Positions 45,637-54,845 of a stretch of 64,000 bases of DNA are shown here, one piece after another. Position 1 is the first letter of the stretch. The number at the start of each line of letters is the position of its first letter. The stretch comes from Algoriphagus lutimaris (GTDB taxonomy: Bacteria > Bacteroidota > Bacteroidia > Cytophagales > Cyclobacteriaceae). The stretch is from the NCBI RefSeq assembly GCF_017051705.1, contig NZ_JAFIDJ010000001.1, positions 1,641,786 to 1,705,785 on the forward strand, read 5' to 3'. The notes under the pieces were generated by a model. That model worked only from the letters and a program-made list of their open reading frames with translations. It searched no databases and was not told the origin of the DNA. The position numbers and the translations under genes are program-made.

Positions 45637-46893
45637 ATGATTAATAAGCCGCTAATAATACTTATAATCTCACTAATAATGATTATTCATAATTCATTAT
45701 TTTCTCAATCAAAAAAGGACCAACAGTATTTATTTGAAATAGGGCTTGTTGATAGTTTATATTCAAAAACATTAGGTGAATACAGAAAGATCTGGGTACA
45801 TGTACCGGAAAGTGTAACATCTGACAAAAACAAAAAATATCCGGTTCTCATCGTTTTAGATGGAGATACACAGCTACTTAAAATTAGAGCAATTCTGCAG
45901 CAACTTGAAAGGGTTAAAGTACCCGAAATGATTATTATTGGAGTGGATAATAATACTAACAGACTAAGAGATTTAACACCAACAAAACCCCACAATCCAA
46001 GTCCGGCTTCTCCTTTACCTGGTGGTGGGGAGAAATTTACTCAGTTTATTCAAAATGAATTGCTTCCTTATGTAGATAGCAAATATCCTACAACACCTTA
46101 TCGCACCTTTTTTGGACATTCTATTGGGGGTTTACTTGTATTAAATTCATTATTTTTAAATTCCGCTAGTTTTGATAACTATATAGCAATTGAACCCAGT
46201 CTATGGAGGGGTGGCGATTACGATTATTTAAAAGAGTATTCGACTTATTTAAAGAACACTCAATTTTTTCAAAAATCACTTTTTGTAGGAGTTGCTAATA
46301 CGATGTCAAGATTAAATTTAAATCTTGACACGACTTCTGTTTTAAAAGATAACTCAAGAGCAACAGAACATATTCGTCATATTTTGACCTTTGCAAAGAC
46401 AGCAAGTGAAACTAATCAAAATAAACTAAATTTTGATTGGAAGTATTATGACAATGAAGACCATAATAGTGTTGTTCTAAGATCAACCTATGATGCTTTA
46501 TGTTTTCTCTTTAGTTGGTATCCAGAAAATAAAAATGATTTGATGAAAATTAAAAACGCTGATACGCCTGTAGACGAAGCACTCAACATATTTAATAAAC
46601 GAAATAAAGAACTAAGTAGTCATTTTGGGTATACTGTTATGCCGGAAGAACAAGTAATAAATCGACTTGGTTATCAATTATTATCGATGGGTCAGAGTGA
46701 AAAATCATATGCTTTCTTTAAAATGAACATTGACTATTATCCCAAAAGTCCTAATGTATATGATTCTATGGCAGATTATTTTGAATCTGAAAAAGACAAA
46801 GAAAACGCTTTAAAGTATGCAAGAATAGCATATGAAATTAGTGGCGAAGACTACTATAAGGATAGAATAAAAAAGCTTGAATCAAATAAATAA
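45637..46893 (+). CDS. secreted esterase (PF00756-type) with C-terminal TPR-like helices
   Basis: 418 aa. A hydrophobic N-terminal signal ends near LFSQ. The esterase domain (about 35-290) has YPVLIVLDGD for the oxyanion part, S162 in FFGHSIGGLL, and His in NEDHNSVVL. Residues 330-415 form two or three TPR-type helix pairs (INRLGYQLLSMGQSEKSYAF). IroE/Fes-like and acetyl esterases share this fold. Sole gene of cassette 9. Confidence 0.85.
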   Translation: MINKPLIILIISLIMIIHNSLFSQSKKDQQYLFEIGLVDSLYSKTLGEYRKIWVHVPESVTSDKNKKYPVLIVLDGDTQLLKIRAILQQLERVKVPEMIIIGVDNNTNRLRDLTPTKPHNPSPASPLPGGGEKFTQFIQNELLPYVDSKYPTTPYRTFFGHSIGGLLVLNSLFLNSASFDNYIAIEPSLWRGGDYDYLKEYSTYLKNTQFFQKSLFVGVANTMSRLNLNLDTTSVLKDNSRATEHIRHILTFAKTASETNQNKLNFDWKYYDNEDHNSVVLRSTYDALCFLFSWYPENKNDLMKIKNADTPVDEALNIFNKRNKELSSHFGYTVMPEEQVINRLGYQLLSMGQSEKSYAFFKMNIDYYPKSPNVYDSMADYFESEKDKENALKYARIAYEISGEDYYKDRIKKLESNK

Positions 46894-46895
46894 TA

Positions 46896-47033
46896 GAGGC
46901 TAACAACACCTAAGAAAACATGGGTCGGACAGTGGTTCCCGCAAGGTTCGTTCTTCGTGGCCTTCTTTGTTACAGACGAAGAGAAAAGTACTCTGAAAGG
47001 CCCCAAGCTTCTTTACTCCAAGCTGTTATATTC
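46896..47033 (+). repeat. attC-like cassette site 9 (right border provisional)
   Basis: The left core GAGGCTAAC is the exact complement of GTTAGCCTC at 45608. The right core is set at GTTATATTC (47025), because its first six bases are complementary to the left core TATAAC of the next site and the arms pair over AAC...TAAnGAA. The pairing is weaker than in other sites. Confidence 0.6.
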
Positions 47034-47163
47034 CAGAGAAGAGGTAAGGAGAAAACCAAAAAAATCCGACTTGGAAAACCTTCAGAAAACGTACGCTCCA
47101 TTGGCGAGAGCGCTATTTGAGCAGTATAAGATTATTTCACTAGACAATTACTAAAACAAACAC

Positions 47164-49323
47164 ATGCAACAGATCTCTTTTTGGCAAACATGGGTAGTGG
47201 CAGGCTTACTGATGATGTTGCCCTCAATAGTAACAGCACAGGAAGGTGAGCTCACTCTTGATGACCTATTCGCAACGCCAAAATTGACGGGAACAACCCC
47301 GTCCCAACCCACTTGGGCACCAAACAGCAAGCACTTTGCCTTTTCCTGGAGTGAACCAGGAAATCCTAGGCGTGGCCTCTGGGTCTTCACAAGCGATGGG
47401 AAGCAAGTGCGCCTTAATTCCGATACGGCATCCGAGTCAGTGCGCGATATTGCATGGACCGACGCGAACACAATCGTCAGCCTCCGAGGCAACAACTTAT
47501 GGCAGACTTCGCTGAGCCAGGGAAAAGACCTCCAGTTGATGCCCGTCCAGGCAGATGCACATAACCTGTCGATATCGCCAAACGGCAAGCAAGCGGCATA
47601 TATACGGAACGGTGACCTTTGGCTTGCTGACTTCCCTTCCAAACAGAATCGCCAGCTCACCAAGATCGGCATCGCCAGTCTCTCGAGCTTACAGAAGGGG
47701 CGATACAGCCGACCGGAACGTGAAATCGGTCCAGGCATCTGGAGTGGGCCAACTTACAAATGGTCCCCGGATGGCAAAACAATTGCGTTTCATATCGTTG
47801 ACAGACGTGAGATGCGAAAGGTACCGTTCCCGGATTACCTCGCTGATGAAACGAATCCCAACGTAGTACGCAGAAGTTACCCGGGCGATCCAAATGAGAT
47901 TCGTAGGGTTGGACTGCTCGATGTAGAAAGTGGTAACATTATATACCTAGATTTGCCAGATCCGCATGCCAACCAGGTCATCGACTTCAACTGGTCACCA
48001 AGCGGTGCGCTGCTGGTGGATATCGCATCCGACACGGCGGTTGAACGTAAGTTGTTTGTAGTTGCACCCGGAGAAAGCCAACTGCGCGAGATTTGGCGAG
48101 GTGTTCGAGAGAGCCGCATGTATACATCGTTTGGGTCTACCTGGCATCCGGATGGAAAAAAGGTTGTTTTCTTAAGCGATTTGGGTGATCGCTACGGCCT
48201 GTTCACGATCGATGCCTCACCGTCTGGGGATCGTCCGCAGCTCCTGACAGATTCGTCCTACGATGTACTATCCGTTCCAAGTATTGCTGGTGATGCACTG
48301 TTTTATCCAGGCAACGGTGTCAATCCGTACGAACAACACGTGTATCGCCTGAAAATGTCCGGTGGCGATCCAGAGCAGGTGACGGGTCTTTCGGGCCGGA
48401 ACGATGGCTACCCCTCACCGGATGGCCGGCACTTGGTGTTCATGCACAGCAACGACACATCACCGCCCGAGCTTTATGTGGTAAGCAGCGAGGGTGGTGA
48501 CGCTACGCGAGTAACCAACTCGCCCTTGCCCGCCTTTACGGAGCGAACCTGGGCAGCTGCCGAATACGTTAGTTTCCCCAGTCTTGTAGATGAATACACG
48601 CTCCATGCCAGGATTCTGAAACCTACTAACATGCAGCCCGGCAAGAAGTATCCCGTACTGTTTGGGCCCGTGTATTCAAATACAGCGAGGAACCGCTGGG
48701 CAGGTAACTACAGCCTCGTACAGCAGCTGTTGGTCAGGAAGGGATATATTATCGTACAAGTGGATTCACGAGGTAGCGACGGTTATGGCCGAGCATTCCG
48801 AGAAGAGTTTTTGCTGGGTTTTGCGGACCAGGACATTGAGGATTATGCAAGTGCCGTTGCCTACATGGAGTCACTGGATTATGTAGATCCCGATCGCATC
48901 GGGATTTGGGGCAGCAGTTACGGTGGCACACTCTCCGTTTATTCGCTGTTGATGAAGCCGGGCTTATTCCAGGTGGGTGTTGCTGCAGCGGCGGCTGTTG
49001 ACCCGATGTTCTTTGGCACGGACGACGTTGCGATTGTTCGTACCCCACAGACACACCCGGAGATCTTCGAAAGAAAAGCGCTCAACTATGCATCAAATCT
49101 GCAGGACAAACTCCTGTTTATCCATGGTATGCAAGACCATGTGGTGCCCTTCAAGACAGTGGCCGTGTTAGCTGAAGAACTGATTAAACAGGGTAAAGAC
49201 TTCGACTTTGCGTTTGCTCCGGGTGCGACGCATGGATGGAGCCGTGAGCAGAATTATGATCGCTACCTATTTGGAAAGATAATCGAATACTTTGACCGAC
49301 ACCTAGCCGTTCCGTCAAAGTAG
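47164..49323 (+). CDS. S9-family (prolyl oligopeptidase / DPP-like) peptidase, GC-rich, foreign origin
   Basis: 719 aa with a signal peptide ending near residue 25 (VTAQ). The N-terminal WD40-like beta-propeller has repeated SP.GK / WHPDGKKVVFLSD phrases. The C-terminal hydrolase has the nucleophile S585 in WGSSYGGT, Asp in HGMQDHVVPF and His in PGATHGWS. It releases dipeptides or short peptides from peptides in the periplasm. The G+C content and codon choice (many C/G third positions) are far above all neighbours and look gammaproteobacterial. Sole gene of cassette 10. Confidence 0.92.
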   Translation: MQQISFWQTWVVAGLLMMLPSIVTAQEGELTLDDLFATPKLTGTTPSQPTWAPNSKHFAFSWSEPGNPRRGLWVFTSDGKQVRLNSDTASESVRDIAWTDANTIVSLRGNNLWQTSLSQGKDLQLMPVQADAHNLSISPNGKQAAYIRNGDLWLADFPSKQNRQLTKIGIASLSSLQKGRYSRPEREIGPGIWSGPTYKWSPDGKTIAFHIVDRREMRKVPFPDYLADETNPNVVRRSYPGDPNEIRRVGLLDVESGNIIYLDLPDPHANQVIDFNWSPSGALLVDIASDTAVERKLFVVAPGESQLREIWRGVRESRMYTSFGSTWHPDGKKVVFLSDLGDRYGLFTIDASPSGDRPQLLTDSSYDVLSVPSIAGDALFYPGNGVNPYEQHVYRLKMSGGDPEQVTGLSGRNDGYPSPDGRHLVFMHSNDTSPPELYVVSSEGGDATRVTNSPLPAFTERTWAAAEYVSFPSLVDEYTLHARILKPTNMQPGKKYPVLFGPVYSNTARNRWAGNYSLVQQLLVRKGYIIVQVDSRGSDGYGRAFREEFLLGFADQDIEDYASAVAYMESLDYVDPDRIGIWGSSYGGTLSVYSLLMKPGLFQVGVAAAAAVDPMFFGTDDVAIVRTPQTHPEIFERKALNYASNLQDKLLFIHGMQDHVVPFKTVAVLAEELIKQGKDFDFAFAPGATHGWSREQNYDRYLFGKIIEYFDRHLAVPSK

Positions 49324-49361
49324 ATGTTTGTAGGTCTCTTGTTTCTAGGGGTTGAGGAACA

Positions 49362-49481
49362 CCGTATAACAAACGATATACCACATGCCTCACCTGAGTT
49401 ATCTGAAAGTGAAACGCAACAAAGAAACATTACCGATATTTGAAAGCCCAGAGGCATGTGCCATATCTGGACGTTAGCAAA
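49362..49481 (+). repeat. attC-like cassette site 10, last of the array
   Basis: The left core is CCGTATAAC and the right core ACGTTAGC (GTT at 49473). The arms pair over GATATnnCACATGCCTC, with two to three extra bases on the right arm. No TTTGCTAAC-type left core that would pair with GTTAGCAAA is found downstream, so the array ends here. Confidence 0.82.
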
Positions 49482-49606
49482 TAATATTTTTCAGATTTTT
49501 TTAGGTAAAACAAAAACAAGCCAATTTAGGTAGTATACAAAGCAATAGGTTATTTTTCTAATTGACTACTTATTCGTTGAAAACCAACTGCAAACTAATA
49601 CAAACC

Positions 49607-49966
49607 ATGAAGCTCTTGTTTTTACTACTCTGCTTGACTTTTGTCACCACTTATGAAGTTTTTGCACAAACAGTTTTTGTGCTCAAACCCTCCCAAAGTA
49701 TGATCATAACAGGAAAAGGACCTGGTCAAGACGCGACGATTAATCCTTATCGAGGACAGGATTGCTATGCAATTGTTGAAAATATTGGGGACAGGCAATT
49801 TTCGGTTAGAATTCAACAAGACGGAAAAATCATCAATGAAATCACCATTCTTAAAGGGGAATCAAAAAAGATCAAACTTTTAAAAGATCATGAACTCTAC
49901 CTAGATCCAAATCCAAAAGGCACCGCAAAAGCCAGTGTGGATTATGAAAAAATAAGTGGTAAGTGA
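49607..49966 (+). CDS. small exported protein, unknown function
   Basis: 119 aa from the ATG at 49607 (the frame opens upstream at 49562). Signal peptide ends at VFAQ, residue about 22. The rest is a short beta-sandwich-like domain (CYAIVENIGDRQFSVRIQQDGKIINE). No family recognised. It is the first gene of the core flank after the array, not part of a complete cassette. Confidence 0.7.
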   Translation: MKLLFLLLCLTFVTTYEVFAQTVFVLKPSQSMIITGKGPGQDATINPYRGQDCYAIVENIGDRQFSVRIQQDGKIINEITILKGESKKIKLLKDHELYLDPNPKGTAKASVDYEKISGK

Positions 49967-50174
49967 ATGTTTATTCCAAGCGATATTTTTTAATTCCTGT
50001 TAAAGTAGTGTCTATAAAGTAAACATGATTTATGACGAGGATTTAAGTTGAATACCTCCAGTTAGGTTTTCTAGCCCCTTCCCTATTTTTATTTATTACA
50101 ATTCCATATTCCCTGTACTCCAAGGTTTTATGTGATTTTTAAAGTAAATTCATAGACATTAAAATCGCAAAGCC

Positions 50175-50417
50175 ATGTCTATCCGAATCGCATCCAGTTG
50201 CAACCACTGCAACTCTTTTTCCGAATCCCACATGTGCAAAACACATGATTTAAAAGTCAGTGAGGAATACACATGTGACCAATTTTCTATTCTTCAGCAA
50301 TTAAACAAATCCATGCATTGCAATAGTTGCCAACGAATGAATCGGGCAGATTGCGAACATCCCGATTTGGCTGCCGAAGGAATGCTATGTGCAAGTTGGG
50401 CTCCGAAGGTTTCTTGA
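50175..50417 (+). CDS. small cysteine-rich protein, probable metal binder
   Basis: 80 aa with ten Cys, among them CNHC, CNSC and single Cys before His. The pattern suggests a zinc- or iron-sulfur-binding fold. No signal peptide. Unknown function; I believe similar small proteins occur in related genomes. Stand-alone gene. Confidence 0.65.
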   Translation: MSIRIASSCNHCNSFSESHMCKTHDLKVSEEYTCDQFSILQQLNKSMHCNSCQRMNRADCEHPDLAAEGMLCASWAPKVS

Positions 50418-50762
50418 ATAAAAGAGTGCTTCTTGAATAGTTAAGGCCCAAAGAAGCTTAGGGAATGCCTTTTCCTCAGAAATTAAGAAGAGATTCTACT
50501 ACTTTATCATAAAAGTGGATTAGGTAGCTTATGACTAAAATTAATGATACCTGAATGCCCCATCCCCAATTCTTAAAAAGTCTTTACCGAATAGCAAACT
50601 CCTTTTTCCCTACATTCGAGCATTATGAAATCTACCTAGAATCATTTTGATAGTGAGAAAAGGATCATTAACTACTAAATAATAAACTTACATCAAGGTT
50701 AACTGTGGCTTAATACAAATTCTGTGTAGCTTTTATAAACCACACTCAAAGCTTCCCCCTGA
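50418..50762. other. intergenic region without a recognised gene
   Basis: 345 bp, AT-rich, with no protein-like frame, repeat or RNA structure that I can support. It should contain the promoter of the cation transporter gene. Confidence 0.4.
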
Positions 50763-51557
50763 ATGGAAAAATCAACCTTTGAAATTCCAAAAATGGACTG
50801 TCCTTCCGAGGAAAATTTAATCCGGATGAAGCTAGATGGATTAGCAGGTATTAAACAATTGAAATTTGATATTCCTAATAGAAAATTAACTATTTATCAT
50901 CAAGGGGAGACTGAAAAAATTGAAGGATCCATTTTGGATTTGAATTTGGGTAGTAAAAGGCTGAAAACAGAAAAAATAGAGCAATTAGATTTCGAAGAAA
51001 CTACCCAGCAGAGAAAATTACTCTGGGCAGTCCTAGCGATCAACTTTTCCTTTTTCCTCATTGAACTTACCACTGGTCTAATTTCAAAATCCATGGGCTT
51101 GGTGGCAGATAGTCTGGATATGCTTGCCGATGCTTTTGTTTATGGAATCAGCCTCTTTGCAGTGGGTGGAACACTGATGCGGAAAAAGAAAATTGCAAAG
51201 CTAGCAGGCTATTTTCAAATCCTATTGGCTGCATTCGGGTTCTTGGAAGTATTGAGAAGATTTTTCGGAACAGAAAACCTCCCCCACTTTACTACCATGA
51301 TTTACATTTCTGTCTTGGCTTTGGTAGCAAACGGAATATGTCTCTATTTATTACAACAATCAAAAGGGAAGGAAGAAGCACATATGAAAGCCAGTATGAT
51401 CTTCACTTCCAATGATGTCATCATCAATTTAGGAGTCATTATAGCTGGACTTTTGGTGCATTGGTTAAACTCCAATAAGCCAGATTTAATTATTGGGAGC
51501 ATCGTTTTTGTTTTGGTGGTGCAAGGAGCTGTCAGGATATTGAAATTAGGAAAATAA
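50763..51557 (+). CDS. cation diffusion facilitator-like transporter with HMA-like N-terminus
   Basis: 264 aa. Residues 1-65 resemble a heavy-metal-associated domain (IPKMDCPSEENLI; the usual CxxC is reduced to a single Cys). Residues 80-264 are a CDF membrane part with DSLDMLADAFVYG, the HxxxD/DxxxD-type metal site, and FTSNDVIINLG. It lacks the large C-terminal cytoplasmic domain of classical CDF proteins. Likely exports Zn2+, Co2+ or similar ions from the cytosol. Confidence 0.8.
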   Translation: MEKSTFEIPKMDCPSEENLIRMKLDGLAGIKQLKFDIPNRKLTIYHQGETEKIEGSILDLNLGSKRLKTEKIEQLDFEETTQQRKLLWAVLAINFSFFLIELTTGLISKSMGLVADSLDMLADAFVYGISLFAVGGTLMRKKKIAKLAGYFQILLAAFGFLEVLRRFFGTENLPHFTTMIYISVLALVANGICLYLLQQSKGKEEAHMKASMIFTSNDVIINLGVIIAGLLVHWLNSNKPDLIIGSIVFVLVVQGAVRILKLGK

Positions 51558-51708
51558 ATCCCTAGTCACTTTTAGCTAATTTCTTTAAAAAATCTTCAAA
51601 CTGAACCCACCAAAGATTTATAGGATTTTGGTAAATTAATTTGCTTTTACTTACTGGAATTAGTCTGTTGAATTTTTATACTCCCGTTTGACTACGTTAA
51701 AAACTGAA

Positions 51709-52773
51709 ATGACTCTGGAAGAATTAGGATTTACCGAATCGCTGGCTACTTATCAAAAAGAGCAACATCTTGATTCTTTTTTAGTAGGAAGAGTAATATC
51801 CGAACACAAGGAACGATACCTAGTAAGAACGGCTGACTCGGAATACGACAGTGAAATTATCGGCAATTTAAGATTCACTGCCAATAGCCGGGCTAATTTC
51901 CCTGCTGTTGGGGACTGGGTGGCCATTTCTCCTTTTAATGAAAAGGATGCATTGATACACGCTGTATTTCCCAGAAAAACAATCATAGAACGAAAGGCAG
52001 TTGGAAAACACGGAGAAAAGCAAATCATTGCCACCAATATTGATTATGCCTTTATTGTTCAAGCTGTGGATCGGGATTTCAACATCAATCGCATCGAACG
52101 ATACCTTAGCATTTGCTATGCTTCCAAGGTAATCCCCATGATCATTCTTAATAAAATAGATTTAATTGAGGATTCAGACCTACAATCCTTAGTAGCAAAA
52201 GTACGGAATAGAATCCCGGATGTTCAATTATTCACTATAAGCAATGAAAGCCTTCATGGTATTGAGATGATTAAAAAGGTCATACAAAAAGGCAAAACTT
52301 ATTGCTTACTAGGATCCTCTGGTGTTGGCAAATCCAGTTTATCCAATATTCTTTCAGGTAAACAATCCATGAAAACGGATGCCATCAGTACCAGTACAAA
52401 CCGAGGAAAACATGTGACCAGTCATCGGGAACTATTGATTTTAGAAAATGGAGGAATCCTGATTGATAATCCTGGAATGAGGGAAGTTGGATTGACAGAT
52501 ACCCGTGAAGGCCTTGACCAAACATTTGAACAGATTATTACCTTGGCTAAGGAGTGTAAATTCAAAGATTGCACCCATACTAGTGAATTGGGGTGTAGAG
52601 TCCTTAAAGCTGTGGAAAAAGGAGAGCTTAATCAATCTGCCTACGAAAACTACCTAAAAATGGAACGGGAAAAAGCCCATTTCGAATCAACAGTAGTGGA
52701 AAAACGCAAAAGGGACAAGCATTTTGGAAAGATGATGAAGAATTATAAAAAGGATCAAAACAAGTTTAAATAG
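51709..52773 (+). CDS. rsgA: ribosome small-subunit-dependent GTPase A
   Basis: 354 aa from the ATG at 51709 (a TTG at 51688 gives seven more residues). An OB-fold (about 25-95) precedes a circularly permuted GTPase with NKIDL, GSSGVGKSS and DNPGMRE. The C-terminal zinc site is CKFKDCTHTSELGCRV. It checks late maturation of the 30S subunit and is released by GTP hydrolysis. Single gene. Confidence 0.93.
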   Translation: MTLEELGFTESLATYQKEQHLDSFLVGRVISEHKERYLVRTADSEYDSEIIGNLRFTANSRANFPAVGDWVAISPFNEKDALIHAVFPRKTIIERKAVGKHGEKQIIATNIDYAFIVQAVDRDFNINRIERYLSICYASKVIPMIILNKIDLIEDSDLQSLVAKVRNRIPDVQLFTISNESLHGIEMIKKVIQKGKTYCLLGSSGVGKSSLSNILSGKQSMKTDAISTSTNRGKHVTSHRELLILENGGILIDNPGMREVGLTDTREGLDQTFEQIITLAKECKFKDCTHTSELGCRVLKAVEKGELNQSAYENYLKMEREKAHFESTVVEKRKRDKHFGKMMKNYKKDQNKFK

Positions 52774-52803
52774 CCAAAAACGCTCACTCCTAATTTTTAT
52801 CCT

Positions 52804-52834
52804 ACAAAACAGCCTCCCGGAATTCCGAGAGGCT
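52804..52834 (-). terminator. terminator between RsgA and DUF1573 genes
   Basis: The inverted repeat 52811-52834 (AGCCTC...GAGGCT with an inner CGGAATTCCG) is almost a perfect palindrome with one mismatched pair. It sits between convergent genes and has an A-run on its left, which suits the leftward DUF1573 gene. It may also stop RsgA transcription. Confidence 0.7.
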
Positions 52835-52867
52835 ATGTATTGATTTTAATCACATCAAGCTTTTTGA

Positions 52868-53263
52868 TTACTTGGTCTTAGGTAGCACATTGGAGATCAA
52901 AGAAATCTTCTCAATTGGCTCAGATGCGTTGGAATAAATTCTAACTACCGAATTTTGCTTGCCCATTTTTCCTGTAGAGTTAAAGGAAACTTTAATTTCA
53001 GCAGATTTACCTGGAGCGATTGGTTCTTTAGGCCAACTAGGAACAGTACATCCACAAGTTGCTGCTACATTGGAAATGATCAATGGAGCTTTTCCAGTGT
53101 TGGTTAATTCAAAGGTATGGGACACTTTTTCACCTTGGGTAATATCTCCAAAGTCAATTGACTTTTCCTTAAAGGTAATTGCTGCTCCAGAAGCTTCTTG
53201 TGCATTGGCATGGAATACCAAAGCAAATGCAAAAAGGCTAAATAGAATGGCTAATTTTTTCAT
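52868..53263 (-). CDS. DUF1573-domain exported protein
   Basis: 131 aa with a signal peptide (ends HANA-Q). The Ig-like domain has FGDITQGEKVSHTFELTNTGKAPL and the conserved ATCGCTVPSWPKEPIAPG motif. Family members in Bacteroidota are small periplasmic proteins of unknown role. Single gene ended by the palindrome at 52811. Confidence 0.9.
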   Translation of the reverse strand: MKKLAILFSLFAFALVFHANAQEASGAAITFKEKSIDFGDITQGEKVSHTFELTNTGKAPLIISNVAATCGCTVPSWPKEPIAPGKSAEIKVSFNSTGKMGKQNSVVRIYSNASEPIEKISLISNVLPKTK

Positions 53264-53385
53264 GGTAAATCTATCTTATAGTTTTCAAATATTTATTTTT
53301 TTCGAATAGCATCAAACAACGAAATTGACTTCTATTGGTTTTTTTAATTGAAAATACCTTGCCAAAAATACTTGAATGACTCACT

Positions 53386-54831
53386 TTAATCTTCGCTTTC
53401 CGGTGATTTAACAAAAAATAGTGGATTAAAATTCACCAAATACAGTTCCTCAGTAGCTCTGGTGACAGCTGTATACAACCACCTGGTAAAGTCTTTATCA
53501 ACCTGGTCTTCTTTCAGATACCCTTGATCCACAAAAACCGCCTTCCACTGCCCTCCTTGGGCCTTATGGCATGTTAAGGCATAGGCAAACTTTATCTGCA
53601 AGGCATTTAAATAAGGATCCTTTCGAATGAGTTCCTGTCGCTCTACTTTGCTGGCTACATCTGCATAATCCTCTGAAACCTGTTGGTAAAGACTTCTATA
53701 TTGATCTCTGGTCAAAGATGGGCTCGGTGAATACAGGGTGTCCAAGAGTACTTTTGCCTCAAAGTGAGGTTCATCTGGATAATCCAGCAGCCGAAGTTCT
53801 AAGGTTGCAAACCTGAATCCATATAATTCTTCAAAGGATTTGATTTTCATCACTTCTGCCATATCACCATTGGCCAGGAAATTCACCCGATCCGAATCAG
53901 CCATGTAGGTGTAGTTATTTTTCACGATCATCAACAAATCACCGGTACTGATCTCATCCTCAAAAAAATGAATCACTTTTCGGATGTACAGATTATACTG
54001 AACAGCTGCTTTATTAGATCTAGTGACTATGGTGGTGTTTTCCGTACCATATTTATCATAGGCATATCTTAATCCATCTTCCAGCCTTTCTCCGGTCATC
54101 TTGAAGGTATCCCTGAAGCGATTAGTCGTAATCTGTATTTCCTGTTGCTCCTTTCTTAATTGATCCCTCAAGTTGGTCGCATTGTACAGAATACCCGATT
54201 CCAATTTTTGACGCATTACCTCTGTCAATTCAATTTGGTCTGTATCTAGACGAAAATGCCTAAGCAAATACCCGGACTCTAAGGCAGGGCTATAATCACT
54301 TCCAACCGGTGGCAATTGCGCGGTATCCCCAACCAAGATCAATCGATTCCCGGTTCCTTGAAACGTAAATCGGATCAGATCCCCCAATAAGGTCCCGGAC
54401 ATCCCTCCATCATCAGCAAGCATGGAGGATTCGTCAATGATGAAAACGGTATCTTTATAGTAGTTTTTCTGAAGAATAAAGCCCATTCCCAGATTCCCAT
54501 CTTCTCCTTTAGGCTTATAGATGATTTTGTGAATGGTATAAGCAGCTCTATTACTATAATTCCCCATGACTTTGGCAGCTCTTCCTGTAGGAGCAAGCAA
54601 CAGAGCCCTCATGTTCAGTCGTGGCAAACTTTTTACCAGGGCTGAAATCACAGATGTCTTCCCCGTTCCCGCATATCCCCGGAGTACAAATGTGGGTTTG
54701 GATTCAGGCTCCATCAACAGAAACTGATCCATTTTCTTAAAAAAGCTGGATTGTCCTGATGTGGGAGGAAAAGGAAAATTTTTGATCAATAAATCCGAAG
54801 GCTTCGGCAAGTGCTGATTATCTTTAGCCAT
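53386..54831 (-). CDS. ATP-dependent RecD-like DNA helicase
   Basis: 481 aa from the ATG at 54831 (a TTG at 54852 is unlikely as it overlaps the start of the divergent Nudix gene). SF1B motifs: GYAGTGKTSV (Walker A), FIIDESSML (Walker B), ILVGDTAQLPPVG, and the late UvrD/RecD-type ALTCHKAQGGQWKAV and YTAVTRA. Alone-standing RecD-like helicases act in repair or recombination. Its 5' end is divergent from and nearly adjacent to a Nudix gene. Confidence 0.9.
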   Translation of the reverse strand: MAKDNQHLPKPSDLLIKNFPFPPTSGQSSFFKKMDQFLLMEPESKPTFVLRGYAGTGKTSVISALVKSLPRLNMRALLLAPTGRAAKVMGNYSNRAAYTIHKIIYKPKGEDGNLGMGFILQKNYYKDTVFIIDESSMLADDGGMSGTLLGDLIRFTFQGTGNRLILVGDTAQLPPVGSDYSPALESGYLLRHFRLDTDQIELTEVMRQKLESGILYNATNLRDQLRKEQQEIQITTNRFRDTFKMTGERLEDGLRYAYDKYGTENTTIVTRSNKAAVQYNLYIRKVIHFFEDEISTGDLLMIVKNNYTYMADSDRVNFLANGDMAEVMKIKSFEELYGFRFATLELRLLDYPDEPHFEAKVLLDTLYSPSPSLTRDQYRSLYQQVSEDYADVASKVERQELIRKDPYLNALQIKFAYALTCHKAQGGQWKAVFVDQGYLKEDQVDKDFTRWLYTAVTRATEELYLVNFNPLFFVKSPESED

Positions 54832-54845
54832 AGAAACGAATGTAA

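Larger units (their letters stand above)
28285..49472 (+). mobile_element. integron-like array of ten gene cassettes
   Basis: All sixteen genes point away from the recombinase. Cassette borders (first base of GTT or its altered form): 28285, 36408, 37076, 37765, 38922, 40015, 42871, 44488, 45608, 47025, end 49472. Each cassette starts with a short word that is complementary to the left core of the palindrome at its own far end. Scores by eye: 10/10, 9/9, 9/9, 9/9, 7/9, 8/9, 7/9, 5/9, 9/9, 6/9. No transposase or phage gene is present. Sizes run from 0.67 to 8.1 kb. Confidence 0.82.

Noticed and set aside
46957-47154. 65-codon frame before the S9 peptidase gene
   Set aside because: It begins with GTG inside cassette site 9 and runs over the cassette border at 47025; no family resemblance.
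47151-47738. 195-codon frame opposite the S9 peptidase gene
   Set aside because: A shadow frame caused by the high G+C of the sense gene; composition is not protein-like and the sense frame is a clear peptidase.
28285-49472. conjugative transposon, prophage or insertion-sequence composite
   Set aside because: No transfer, portal, capsid or transposase genes and no terminal repeats of that kind; the unit structure fits cassettes.
28285-49472. CRISPR array or retron
   Set aside because: The palindromes are 57-202 bp, differ in sequence and are spaced by genes; no Cas or reverse transcriptase gene.
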